A stretch of DNA of 64,000 nt from Pseudoalteromonas sp. XI10. GTDB taxonomy: Bacteria; Pseudomonadota; Gammaproteobacteria; Enterobacterales; Alteromonadaceae. The DNA is taken from positions 1 to 64,000 of the forward strand of contig NZ_LOPY01000045.1 of NCBI RefSeq assembly GCF_001469895.1, read 5' to 3'. A model generated the notes under the pieces. It saw only the letters and a list, made by a program, of their open reading frames with translations. It did not search any database and was not told the DNA's origin. A program made the position numbers and the translations under genes. This document shows positions 1 through 6,982 of the stretch, piece after piece (positions within the stretch are counted from its first letter, which is position 1; each line of letters opens with the position of its first letter).

Positions 1-10
1 AAATAAGAGA

Positions 11-40
11 AAGCCCGATTCGAAAGAGTCGGGCTTTTTT
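11..40 (+). terminator. Intrinsic terminator of a gene left of the window
   Basis: An 11-bp stem (11-21 with 26-36, one G-T wobble) closes on a GAAA tetraloop and runs into six T residues. No gene of this window lies upstream, so it most likely ends a plus-strand gene outside the left edge. Confidence 0.8.
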
Positions 41-127
41 GCGTTTTAGCTGTCAGCTTTCAGCCGTCAGACGTCAGCTGAACTGTGGGGTTGTCCTGTA
101 AAGAGTCACCCACAGCAACAAAACCCC

Positions 128-190
128 GTAGGAGGCACTTCAGTGCCGAATGAATCAATCAAACACATTCACGGCTGAAGCCATTCCTAC
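128..190. repeat. REP-like imperfect hairpin
   Basis: The segment starts GTAGGAGGCACTTCAGTGCC and ends with an approximate reverse complement (GGCTGAAGCCATTCCTAC). The arms pair over about 20 bases with a few mismatches and a short AT-rich centre. The GTAGGA...TTCAG pattern resembles REP sequences scattered through gammaproteobacterial genomes. Confidence 0.55.
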
Positions 191-202
191 AAGTACACTT
201 TG

Positions 203-226
203 CCTAGAACCTAGAACCTAGAACCT
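203..226. repeat. Tandem heptamer CCTAGAA, 3.4 copies
   Basis: Three complete CCTAGAA units and a partial CCT follow each other without interruption, inside the larger repeat region. This is a simple tandem repeat likely to vary in copy number by slippage. No coding or regulatory role is visible. Confidence 0.8.
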
Positions 227-302
227 CTGCCGAACGGATACAGCACCAAACACCCACACCACGCGGCTGATCGCTGACGGCTGAAAGCTGATAGCTCTGT
301 GA

Positions 303-337
303 TGTGTTGGGTTTCGCTGCGCTCTACCCAACCTACG
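303..337. repeat. GTTGGGT/ACCCAAC hairpin repeat
   Basis: GTTGGGT (306-312) pairs with ACCCAAC (326-332) around a TTCGCTGCGCTCT loop, and CTACG follows. From memory, a sequence of this shape recurs between genes in many proteobacterial genomes, so I call it a dispersed intergenic repeat. Only one copy is present in this window. Confidence 0.55.
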
Positions 338-501
338 CCAAACTTCCAAGCTTTACTCTTTCAACTTTCCCCTCGCTAACTTTACTCTCGCTAACTAGCA
401 ATTCACGACCCAATTTACCCTTTGTTGCAATTTTAATCTTGGTTTAGTACCTGAGCTATGTAAAACTATTTGCGTTTTTAAACCACAATCAGGTGACATG
501 A

Positions 502-1434
502 ATGTCTCAAATAAAAGCTTGGAAACTTATTAGCCTGTTTTGTTTGGTAAGCTTGCTTATGGGCTGTGAGTCGAAAGAAGAGCAGCTGAAACAAACAATA
601 CAACAATCCATAGAAAAAGCTGAAGTTGAATTAAATCAACTCGGTACAGCGCTTGATAATGGCTCTTTGCGTAATGCGACGATACTTAAACAATACGGCA
701 AGGTGCTTGCTGAGCAGCAACCGCAACTTTCTGAGATCGCCCGTGTAATTAGTCTTGATGCGACACGTGAAGGGGCTATTTATTCAGGTCTTACACAACG
801 CTTAGCTGATGTTAAGTCTACTTATCTAATACCACCATATGAAGATACTCTTCATCAACTTGATCTTATTCGTGATGCTGCCAAGCCATCTTTATTTCAA
901 GATGCGCTTACCGATCCTATCAATATGCTTGCTGATATGTCGCAGGGGTCACTGGCACGGGTTGGCGCAATTAGTGAGGCCGCTGAAGGTGAAAGTGTTG
1001 GTAACCAGTTAGTTGGTAATCCTAACTATGGGCAATGGCAAACGAATAGCAGCGGTACCAGCTTTTGGGTTTGGTACGGGATGTATCGCATGTTGGGCGA
1101 TGTATTCGACCGAGTTGAGTATGGTCGCTGGAGCCGCCACAGAAAGTACAGCTATTACAATGACTATGGCCGTTACCGTTATTCGAGCCCAAAACAGATT
1201 AAAGCACAACAAACGGTAGAGACACGTACTCGTCAGTCTTATCAACGCCAAGGTAAACAATTCACTAGTCCGTATGCCAAGAAGCGTAGTGGCGCATCTG
1301 GATTAAGCCGTAGCAGCTATACGCCGCCACGCACACGTAGTAGCTATGCTTCTAGCAGTAGTTACAGTAGAAGCTCTGGGTCATTACGTAACAGCTCGAG
1401 CAGAACATCACGTGGCATTAGCCGCGGTAAGTAG
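502..1434 (+). CDS. Lipoprotein with Arg/Ser/Tyr-rich tail, first gene of PspA/DUF350 cluster
   Basis: A 310-residue protein starts with a lysine and a hydrophobic segment ending in the lipobox LLMGC (Cys22), so it should be exported and lipidated. Residues about 25-150 look helical. A Trp/Tyr-rich patch lies around 175-200 (SFWVWYGMYRML). The last 90 residues are low-complexity and dominated by Arg, Ser and Tyr. I do not recognise a named family; it stands where E. coli yjf clusters carry other envelope proteins. It is followed after 30 bp by the DUF350 gene, which has a good ribosome site, so the two are probably cotranscribed. The basic tail could bind anionic lipid, peptidoglycan or a partner, but that is inference. 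Confidence 0.75.
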   Translation: MSQIKAWKLISLFCLVSLLMGCESKEEQLKQTIQQSIEKAEVELNQLGTALDNGSLRNATILKQYGKVLAEQQPQLSEIARVISLDATREGAIYSGLTQRLADVKSTYLIPPYEDTLHQLDLIRDAAKPSLFQDALTDPINMLADMSQGSLARVGAISEAAEGESVGNQLVGNPNYGQWQTNSSGTSFWVWYGMYRMLGDVFDRVEYGRWSRHRKYSYYNDYGRYRYSSPKQIKAQQTVETRTRQSYQRQGKQFTSPYAKKRSGASGLSRSSYTPPRTRSSYASSSSYSRSSGSLRNSSSRTSRGISRGK

Positions 1435-1464
1435 TGAAAAGAATAACCACCGGAGTTACAACAC

Positions 1465-2364
1465 ATGTATGAATTTAATGGAATAACAACTTGGTCGTTG
1501 CAAGCTTTAGCAATCGACTTTGCAATCATTATCGCTTTATTTGTCAGCCTAAAATTTATTAAAGGCTGGGTATCTAACTTACACGCTAATGATGAAATAA
1601 CTGAGCGTGACAATTTTGCTTTTGGTATTAGTTTTGCGGCTGGGCTTGTGGCACTTGCTATTGTTCTTAGTGGCGTGAGCAGCGGCGCATTTGCACCGAC
1701 TTTACAACAAGAAGCATTACAAATGCTAGGTTATGGTGTGATGGCGATTGTGCTTATCAAGCTAGGTCACTTCTTCCAAGACAAGGTAGCGCTTCGTAAA
1801 GTGAGCCTGCATGACGAAATCGTAAAAGGTAATGCGACTGCTGCATTGATTGATTTTGGTCATGTAGTTAGTGTGGCGATTGTCATTCGCTCAGCTTTAT
1901 TTTGGGTTGCGACCGAAGGCTGGCATGGTATTCCAATTGTGATCGCAGCTTTTGCCATTGGCAGCATTGCGATGCTACTGATCAGTCAATATCGAGTGCA
2001 GTTATTCAAGCGTACTAATCGCAGTGGTGATTGCTTACAACAAGCGGTTATTGACGGTAACTTAGCAGTAGGTATTCGTTATGCTGGCTTTTTAGTGGGT
2101 AGTGCATTGGCATTAACTGCTGCATCAGGTATTGCTCCTTATGCGGCTGACAACATTGTTGCTAGTTTAGGTTACTGGGCATTAAGTGCAGCAGTGAGTT
2201 TAGTTGCTTTCATTTTACTACACTTAGTGACTATCAAAATCATCCTATCTGGTTGTGATATTTCAGATGAAGTGAACCGCCAGAAGAACGTGGGTGTTGC
2301 AGCTATCTCTGCAGCAATCTCATTTGCGATTGGCTCGACTATGGCAACCTTGTTAGGTGCCTAA
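1465..2364 (+). CDS. yjfL: DUF350 family membrane protein (YjfL-like), duplicated domain
   Basis: The 299-residue protein is almost entirely hydrophobic, with about eight predicted membrane segments. E. coli YjfL and most DUF350 proteins have about 130 residues, so this one looks like two fused copies: one spanning about 1-140 and another about 145-299, each with segments spaced alike. The start is supported by CGGAG ten bases upstream. The next gene begins with GTG four bases after the stop, suggesting coupled translation. DUF350 proteins are uncharacterised inner-membrane proteins that co-occur with PspA homologues and aminopropyltransferase-like enzymes. The function is unknown; family assignment is fairly sure. 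Confidence 0.85.
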   Translation: MYEFNGITTWSLQALAIDFAIIIALFVSLKFIKGWVSNLHANDEITERDNFAFGISFAAGLVALAIVLSGVSSGAFAPTLQQEALQMLGYGVMAIVLIKLGHFFQDKVALRKVSLHDEIVKGNATAALIDFGHVVSVAIVIRSALFWVATEGWHGIPIVIAAFAIGSIAMLLISQYRVQLFKRTNRSGDCLQQAVIDGNLAVGIRYAGFLVGSALALTAASGIAPYAADNIVASLGYWALSAAVSLVAFILLHLVTIKIILSGCDISDEVNRQKNVGVAAISAAISFAIGSTMATLLGA

Positions 2365-2368
2365 TTAA

Positions 2369-4090
2369 GTGTCTATTACAACAAGCGCCCCAAGTAGAGC
2401 CAATCTACTTGGGCATGATTTCCTATTAATAACTGTTATGGCCGTACTCGCTGGGTGCGGCCTTATTTATGAATACCTGCTATCTCATTATGCTGGTCGT
2501 GTCTTAGGCTCGGTCGAGAGTGCCATTTATGCCATGATCGGTACCATGATTGTCGCTATGGGTATCGGTGCATTTTTAGCACGTTGGTTTAAAGATGCAT
2601 TTACTGCTTTCGCGTGGCTAGAGAGCATAATTGCTTTGGTTGGCATGGGCTGTATTTTAGCGATAGCGAGCGTTATCGCTGTCAGTTATTCACTGCCGCA
2701 TATCTTCTCCGAAATTTTTAACTTGCCTGCAGATACCGTACTTAATGGCTATGTATTTGAAAAGCTACAAGAGTGGTCACGTTTCTTACCCTATGTGTTT
2801 GGTCTGTTACTCGGGCTATTGATCGGTATGGAGATCCCGCTGATTGCGCGTATTCGCCAGCAAGTTTATGGCCGCTTTTTAGAAAATAATGCGGGAACTA
2901 TTTACGGGGCGGATTATATCGGTGCCGGTGTCGGTGCTGCTATTTGGGTGAGCATTATGCTTGCGATGCCAATTATGCAAGCAGCAGCTTGGACGGCGTT
3001 GTTTAATATTATTGCCGGTCTCGTGTTTCTATGGCGCTATCATCAACATGTTCGCTTCGCTAAGTTACTGTTAGTTTGCCATGTGCTGTTGTTGGTGTTT
3101 TTTGCGTTTGTGCTCGTGCTTGGCACCAGCTGGATGAAAAACCTAAGCAATGTTTTATACAAAGATAAAGTTATCTATTCGCAAGCAACTAAGTATCAGC
3201 ACCTAGTTTTAACTGAGCGTTTGAGCCGCAATCAGCCCAATGCAATTACCGATCTTTACCTCAATGGCCGTTTACAATTCTCAAGTGTGGATGAGCAAAT
3301 TTATCATTCTATGCTTGTCTATCCTGCTATGTTGGCCTCAAATCGCCATGACCGCGTGTTGATCATCGGGGGTGGTGATGGGCTTGCATTGCGTGATGTT
3401 CTGAAGTGGCCAGTAGAGCATGTCACCTTGGTTGACTTAGATGGTCAGTTGTTAAACTTATTTGGTAATGATGTCGGCGACTATGATGCGCCAGAAGAAA
3501 TCAGAACACGTTTAACAGCGCTAAATAAGCACTCTATGAGCGATCCCCGGGCTGATATTCGCATTGCAGATGCCTTTTTAGAAGTCGAAGCAATGCTTGC
3601 TAAAGGCGAGCGCTTTGACACTATTTTAATTGACCTACCAGACCCTAATCATCCTGATCTTAATAAGATGTACAGTGATTATTTTTATAATCATGTGCGT
3701 CAGTTGTTGGCACCTGATGGGGCTGTGGCCGTGCAATCAACATCGCCTTATCATGCGAAGAAAGCATTTTTAAGTATTGCTAAAACAATGAAAGCTGCTG
3801 GCTTTGGTTATGTTGAGCAATACCAACAAAATATTCCTTCGTTTGGTCAATGGGGTTGGACTATCGCGACCACCGCTGGCAAATCAGCAAGTCAGCGAAT
3901 TCGCGAAACGAACGAATTACCGGTGCCATCTCGTTGGGTAAGCAAAGAATATTTATTGGCTTCTTTTGTGTTTCCGAATCATTTTTTTGAACAAGTAAAC
4001 ACGATTGAAGTCAATAGATTAGGTTCAGGAACCTTATATGATTATTACCGCCAAGCGTGGCAAGTTGAAACCGAATTGTACAAAAATTGA
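2369..4090 (+). CDS. Membrane-anchored spermidine synthase-like aminopropyltransferase (COG4262 type)
   Basis: This 573-residue fusion has an N-terminal membrane part (residues about 15-255, roughly seven segments) and a C-terminal soluble aminopropyltransferase/methyltransferase domain. The nucleotide-binding loop GGGDG is at 334-338, followed by the acidic VDLD strand. D422 lies in DLPDPN, matching the catalytic-loop position of spermidine synthases. Classic enzymes move an aminopropyl group from decarboxylated SAM to putrescine; the natural substrate of membrane versions is not established and could be a lipid or a membrane-near polyamine. The start is GTG at 2369, four bases after the DUF350 stop. 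A 79-bp gap with two palindromes separates it from yjfI. Confidence 0.85.
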   Translation: MSITTSAPSRANLLGHDFLLITVMAVLAGCGLIYEYLLSHYAGRVLGSVESAIYAMIGTMIVAMGIGAFLARWFKDAFTAFAWLESIIALVGMGCILAIASVIAVSYSLPHIFSEIFNLPADTVLNGYVFEKLQEWSRFLPYVFGLLLGLLIGMEIPLIARIRQQVYGRFLENNAGTIYGADYIGAGVGAAIWVSIMLAMPIMQAAAWTALFNIIAGLVFLWRYHQHVRFAKLLLVCHVLLLVFFAFVLVLGTSWMKNLSNVLYKDKVIYSQATKYQHLVLTERLSRNQPNAITDLYLNGRLQFSSVDEQIYHSMLVYPAMLASNRHDRVLIIGGGDGLALRDVLKWPVEHVTLVDLDGQLLNLFGNDVGDYDAPEEIRTRLTALNKHSMSDPRADIRIADAFLEVEAMLAKGERFDTILIDLPDPNHPDLNKMYSDYFYNHVRQLLAPDGAVAVQSTSPYHAKKAFLSIAKTMKAAGFGYVEQYQQNIPSFGQWGWTIATTAGKSASQRIRETNELPVPSRWVSKEYLLASFVFPNHFFEQVNTIEVNRLGSGTLYDYYRQAWQVETELYKN

Positions 4091-4102
4091 TATTTTATAG
4101 TT

Positions 4103-4149
4103 GACATAATATGTCGGCTATGCAAATCTTAACTCAGACATAATATGTC
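4103..4149. promoter_or_regulatory. Twin 13-bp palindromes, probable operator upstream of yjfI
   Basis: The sequence GACATA-A-TATGTC occurs twice, at 4103-4115 and 4137-4149, both perfect inverted repeats with a one-base centre. Their centres are 34 bp apart. A TTGACA hexamer (4101-4106) overlaps the first copy and could be a -35 element, but I see no good -10 box at proper spacing. The ribosome site of yjfI (AGGTGAG) follows 13 bases after the second copy. A dimeric regulator binding both sites and controlling yjfI-yjfJ and downstream genes is the simplest reading. Confidence 0.65.
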
Positions 4150-4169
4150 AAAACGTAAAAAGGTGAGAC

Positions 4170-4583
4170 ATGGAATTAAATGAACTATCAATCAAACTGG
4201 CTTCTTTTGAAACAGAAGGTGTGAGCTTTGAGTCTTTCTTGATTGCCAACGAAGGCGAGCAAGATGTGTTACAAGTTATCGTCGATGGGAATGATGAGTT
4301 ACCTATCTTTGTTACCCAAACAGAAGAGCAACTACTTTGTATTAGCTACCTGTTTGCTGAAAACGAAGTACAAGCAGATATGCGTAATGAGTTAAACGAA
4401 ACGTTACTACGTTTAAATGTACCAATTCCATTAAGTGCATTTGCAAAAATTGATGATAAATACGCTATTTTTGGCGCGTTATCGGTTAATTCATCGTTTG
4501 ATGATATTACCCATGAGTTGGTAACACTGGCAGACAATGCGATTGATGCACTTGAAGCCGTGACCATTTATTTAAACGATTAA
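4170..4583 (+). CDS. yjfI: DUF2170 family protein YjfI
   Basis: A 137-residue acidic soluble protein without signal peptide or membrane segment, matching YjfI (DUF2170) in size and position directly before a PspA-family gene. The start is fixed by AGGTGAG seven bases upstream. The protein alternates predicted strands and helices; conserved features are hydrophobic-acidic, with no recognisable catalytic motif. In known neighbourhoods DUF2170 accompanies YjfJ (PspA) and YjfK, so a role as partner or regulator of the PspA homologue is plausible but unproven. It lies directly downstream of the two palindromes and 24 bp before yjfJ. Confidence 0.85.
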   Translation: MELNELSIKLASFETEGVSFESFLIANEGEQDVLQVIVDGNDELPIFVTQTEEQLLCISYLFAENEVQADMRNELNETLLRLNVPIPLSAFAKIDDKYAIFGALSVNSSFDDITHELVTLADNAIDALEAVTIYLND

Positions 4584-4607
4584 TTAGCAATTTCTGGAGT
4601 TAAGATT

Positions 4608-5300
4608 ATGAGTATTTTAAAGAAACTATTTACAGCTGTACGTGGTGGCGCTCGTGAAGCAGGACAAGCAATTGTTGATGCAAACGGTATCCGTATCTTT
4701 GAACAAGAAATTGCTGATGCACAAAATGCCCTACAACGCGCTAAAAAAAGCCTGACCGAAGTAATGGCAAAAGAGATGCAAACGAAGCGTAAAATTAGCG
4801 CACTAGATGCATCAATTGCAGAACATGAAGCGTATGCAGGCCAAGCACTTGAAAAAGGCAATGAAGCGCTAGCATTAGAAATCGCAGAAAAAATCGGTGA
4901 TTTTGAAGCTGAGAAAGCAGAGCACGAAGAAGTATTAGCTGGTTTTAGTAACCACATTGTGCAACTAAAGCAGCAAGTTAAAGATGCTGAAAAGTCGATT
5001 AAAGAAAACCAACGTCAATTAACAATGGTTAAAACGACTGAAAGTGTTCAGCAAGCAACAATGGCTGTTAATAGCACGCTAAATACTAATAGCTCATCAA
5101 TGACATCTGCACGTGAGTCTCTAGAGCGTATTAAGCAGCGTCAGCAAGACCGTCAAGACCAGTTAGGTGCGGCTAAGCAACTAGAAGCTGATACTAATGG
5201 CGATGATTTAAAAGCGAAAATGGCTGAAGCGGGTATTGGTGATACCAACCCGAAAAGCGCGGATATTTTGGCGCGTATTAAAGCAAAACAAAATAGCTAA
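4608..5300 (+). CDS. yjfJ: PspA/IM30 (ESCRT-III-like) family protein YjfJ
   Basis: A 230-residue protein, nearly all predicted helix and coiled coil, with the PspA/IM30 pattern. An amphipathic N-terminal stretch (MSILKKLFTAVRGGAREAGQ) is followed by long Ala/Glu/Lys/Gln-rich helices to about residue 185 and a looser C-terminus. PspA proteins polymerise on the inner membrane and protect it under stress; this paralogue type (YjfJ) sits with DUF350 and aminopropyltransferase genes rather than with pspBCF. GGAG eight bases upstream supports the start. A strong hairpin terminator follows 18 bp after the stop, so this gene may be made in excess over those downstream. Confidence 0.88.
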   Translation: MSILKKLFTAVRGGAREAGQAIVDANGIRIFEQEIADAQNALQRAKKSLTEVMAKEMQTKRKISALDASIAEHEAYAGQALEKGNEALALEIAEKIGDFEAEKAEHEEVLAGFSNHIVQLKQQVKDAEKSIKENQRQLTMVKTTESVQQATMAVNSTLNTNSSSMTSARESLERIKQRQQDRQDQLGAAKQLEADTNGDDLKAKMAEAGIGDTNPKSADILARIKAKQNS

Positions 5301-5318
5301 TCAGTTAACGGAAAGACA

Positions 5319-5350
5319 AAAGGTAACCCACGCACTGGGTTACCTTTTTT
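5319..5350 (+). terminator. Internal intrinsic terminator between yjfJ and the next gene
   Basis: A perfect 12-bp stem (5319-5330 with 5336-5347) and a five-base loop end in a run of six T residues. The next gene starts at 5372, only 21 bases later, with its own AAGGAG site. There is little room for a separate promoter, so the element probably works as a partial terminator that lowers downstream expression. Confidence 0.85.
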
Positions 5351-5371
5351 GCTTCAACAAGGAGTCAGCCA

Positions 5372-6010
5372 ATGTTTAACTTTTTCAAATCTAAAAAAGC
5401 ACCAGAGCGTCAGCTTACTGATCCAAGCCAATTACTCGTTGGTGATATGCTGACGGTGATTGATTCGTTCGCTTACCCAAGCTGGTTAAAAGGACAGACA
5501 CTGCGTGTTATTGATGTGCAAACGTATCAGTACCAACGTAGTGCAGAGTATGAGTTGGTACTCGAGAGTGAATCTGGCCAAGTGGTGTTTTTGCAAATTG
5601 AATCAGATGACGGTGAGCAATGGGCAAATTTTGCGATCAAAATTCAACGCGACGATGTTGATGAGATTTTTACCCTTGATGAGTTCGCTCGTATTTTTGA
5701 TGAAGACGAATTAACGGCAATTAACGTACAAAATAGCCCGGAGCGTTTTAGTCACTTTTTAGCATCGAGCTACAAACAATCAGAATCACCTTATGTGTGT
5801 TATTTCCATAATAAGGATTACCGTAATAAGCCTTTACCTCGTTATGAAGATGAAGGCGGTGAACCGTGTGAAATGATTTGTTTAAGCTCAGATGATGAAT
5901 CGCATAGTTTAAATATTGAGATTTGGGAAGGCGGTGAAACAGAGGTATCACTGACGTTAACCAGACCAATTAGCGATATTGTTGACTTATTTCCTGGGGA
6001 TGCCAAGTGA
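5372..6010 (+). CDS. YjfK-position protein, DUF4178/DUF2491-like
   Basis: A 212-residue acidic cytosolic protein beginning MFNFFKSKK. Residues about 20-90 resemble the DUF4178 beta-rich pattern (VGDMLTVID, then ELVLESESG), and the position after a PspA homologue matches YjfK (DUF2491); I cannot decide between the two families by eye. DUF4178 proteins also co-occur with aminopropyltransferase-like genes and DUF350, fitting this cluster. AAGGAG lies ten bases before the ATG. The stop overlaps the GTG start of the next gene by four bases. No catalytic motif is visible. Confidence 0.7.
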   Translation: MFNFFKSKKAPERQLTDPSQLLVGDMLTVIDSFAYPSWLKGQTLRVIDVQTYQYQRSAEYELVLESESGQVVFLQIESDDGEQWANFAIKIQRDDVDEIFTLDEFARIFDEDELTAINVQNSPERFSHFLASSYKQSESPYVCYFHNKDYRNKPLPRYEDEGGEPCEMICLSSDDESHSLNIEIWEGGETEVSLTLTRPISDIVDLFPGDAK

Positions 6011-6324
6011 GTGATGCAAAAGCCAAATGGCAGCGTCAGGAGCAAGCCGTTAGAGCCACGCAAATGGCGTTTGATTTAAGCTCTGAAGTGCAAAAATCAA
6101 TTAAGAAGCAAGCCATTGACCAAGAGCTTACGCCATCAGATATGATCCGTAAGATTTTGGAGCTCGACGTTAAGTCGAAAAAAACCAGACAGCGTTTATC
6201 GTTTAACTTAAATGATGAAGAGATTGCTTTATTGGCTGAGCGCTTTGGTGTTGCAGCCGATGATAAGCGTGCTGTGAAGCAGCGCGTGGCTGAATTACTC
6301 ATTGAACACAGTAAAAAAAGCTAA
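6007..6324 (+). CDS. Small protein with two possible ribbon-helix-helix repeats
   Basis: A 105-residue basic protein whose GTG start overlaps the preceding stop (GTGA), implying translational coupling. Two segments look alike: residues about 20-55 (MAFDLSSEVQKSIKKQA, then TPSDMIRKILEL) and about 62-101 (RLSFNLNDEEIALLAERFG, then KQRVAELLIEH). Each is a short strand followed by two helices, as in ribbon-helix-helix DNA-binding domains. I infer a tandem RHH regulator, which could bind the palindromes at 4103-4149; no homologue was checked. A non-DNA-binding adaptor remains possible. Confidence 0.6.
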   Translation: MSDAKAKWQRQEQAVRATQMAFDLSSEVQKSIKKQAIDQELTPSDMIRKILELDVKSKKTRQRLSFNLNDEEIALLAERFGVAADDKRAVKQRVAELLIEHSKKS

Positions 6325-6336
6325 GGTTTTGCCTTT

Positions 6337-6380
6337 ACTTCTTTAAGCCCTTACACTGAGACTAGATGTTTTAAAGAAGT
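6337..6380 (+). promoter_or_regulatory. Hairpin that can sequester the ribosome site of the gene at 6384
   Basis: ACTTCTTTAA (6337-6346) is the perfect reverse complement of TTAAAGAAGT (6371-6380), separated by 24 bases. The right arm contains AAAGAAG, the only Shine-Dalgarno-like sequence before the ATG at 6384. A folded leader would block initiation. There is no T run, so it is not an intrinsic terminator. Confidence 0.5.
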
Positions 6381-6383
6381 GGC

Positions 6384-6575
6384 ATGACTGTGGATATTAT
6401 TTTACTTGCGTATTTAGTTATTTTTGCATTATTTGGCACTGCTGCAAGTTACTTTGTTCGCTACATTTATGCTTACTGGGTGCATAACACAATGCAGGTT
6501 AAGTACATATATAAGGCCGGGATTTGTATCATCAGCGTGGTGATTGTTTCCGGCCTTATTGCATTGTTTACTTAA
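6384..6575 (+). CDS. Small two-segment membrane protein, unknown function
   Basis: A 63-residue protein with two predicted membrane helices (about 4-25 and 43-62) joined by an aromatic, weakly basic loop (YIYAYWVHN...KYIYK). I do not recognise a family. It is the last plus-strand gene after the yjf-like cluster, 59 bp after the RHH-like gene, and overlaps the convergent lipoprotein gene by eight bases. The only ribosome site is inside a potential hairpin. Small size lowers confidence, but hydrophobic pattern and position argue for a real gene. Confidence 0.55.
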   Translation: MTVDIILLAYLVIFALFGTAASYFVRYIYAYWVHNTMQVKYIYKAGICIISVVIVSGLIALFT

Positions 6576-6969
6576 TCTCGATTGCTTGGCACTGCTGTGA
6601 AATACACAGCGATTGTACAGGCAGAACTGGTGAGCAATCGTTAACAGTTAATGCTTGATCAGATGACTTCTCAGCCGCTGTAATTCGCTCTGCAAGTTGC
6701 TCTGCTTGCTCTTGCGTGTTGTTTAACGTTGAATAAACCACATAGCGACTTGGGCCACCACATGCTCGCTCACCAACTTCTAACACCTTACATTGAAAAC
6801 TCGCAGTACAGCTATTATTGCTAACGATATCGTTCAGCTGATCATTTAAATCACCTAAATCAACGCGTGCAGAGCTACCCGACGTTGTTGTTTCGCAACC
6901 GCTTAAAGCAATGCTTGCTAACACAGTTGTGGTGATGAAAAGTTTCTTGAAAGTCGATGAACGAACCAT
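6568..6969 (-). CDS. Cys-rich lipoprotein, paralogue of the upstream gene
   Basis: A 133-residue protein with an N-terminal signal ending in lipobox IALSGC (Cys25). The mature part contains several Cys residues in a pattern shared with the neighbouring gene: SC...QCKVLEVGERACGGPS, then YSTLNN, then a C-terminal Cys cluster, likely forming disulfides in the periplasm. No enzymatic motif is visible and I do not recognise a named family. It lies 13 bp after the paralogue at 6983-7468, so the pair is a tandem duplication, probably cotranscribed. Confidence 0.75.
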   Translation of the reverse strand: MVRSSTFKKLFITTTVLASIALSGCETTTSGSSARVDLGDLNDQLNDIVSNNSCTASFQCKVLEVGERACGGPSRYVVYSTLNNTQEQAEQLAERITAAEKSSDQALTVNDCSPVLPVQSLCISQQCQAIEIK

Positions 6970-6982
6970 TATTGCTTATTCC

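Larger units (their letters stand above)
48..296. repeat. Composite intergenic repeat bounded by 23-nt inverted repeats
   Basis: Bases 48-70 and 274-296 are inverted copies of each other with one mismatch (left copy begins AGCTGTCAGC). Between them are an inverted pair CTGTGGG/CCCACAG (83-89, 109-115), an imperfect hairpin at 128-190 and a tandem heptamer at 203-226. No reading frame is convincing. The whole 1-501 stretch therefore holds a terminator, this repeat mosaic, a GTTGGGT hairpin and the leader of the gene at 502. A non-autonomous (MITE-like) element or a REP cluster are both possible; I see no clear target-site duplication. Confidence 0.6.

Noticed and set aside
203..226. Possible CRISPR-like or other array from the CCTAGAA repeats
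   Set aside because: The units are seven bases with no spacers; it is a simple tandem repeat.
4580..4957. Minus-strand frame of 125 codons opposite yjfJ
   Set aside because: It is antisense to a well-supported PspA gene, has Ser/Ala/Ile-biased composition of a shadow frame and no ribosome site.
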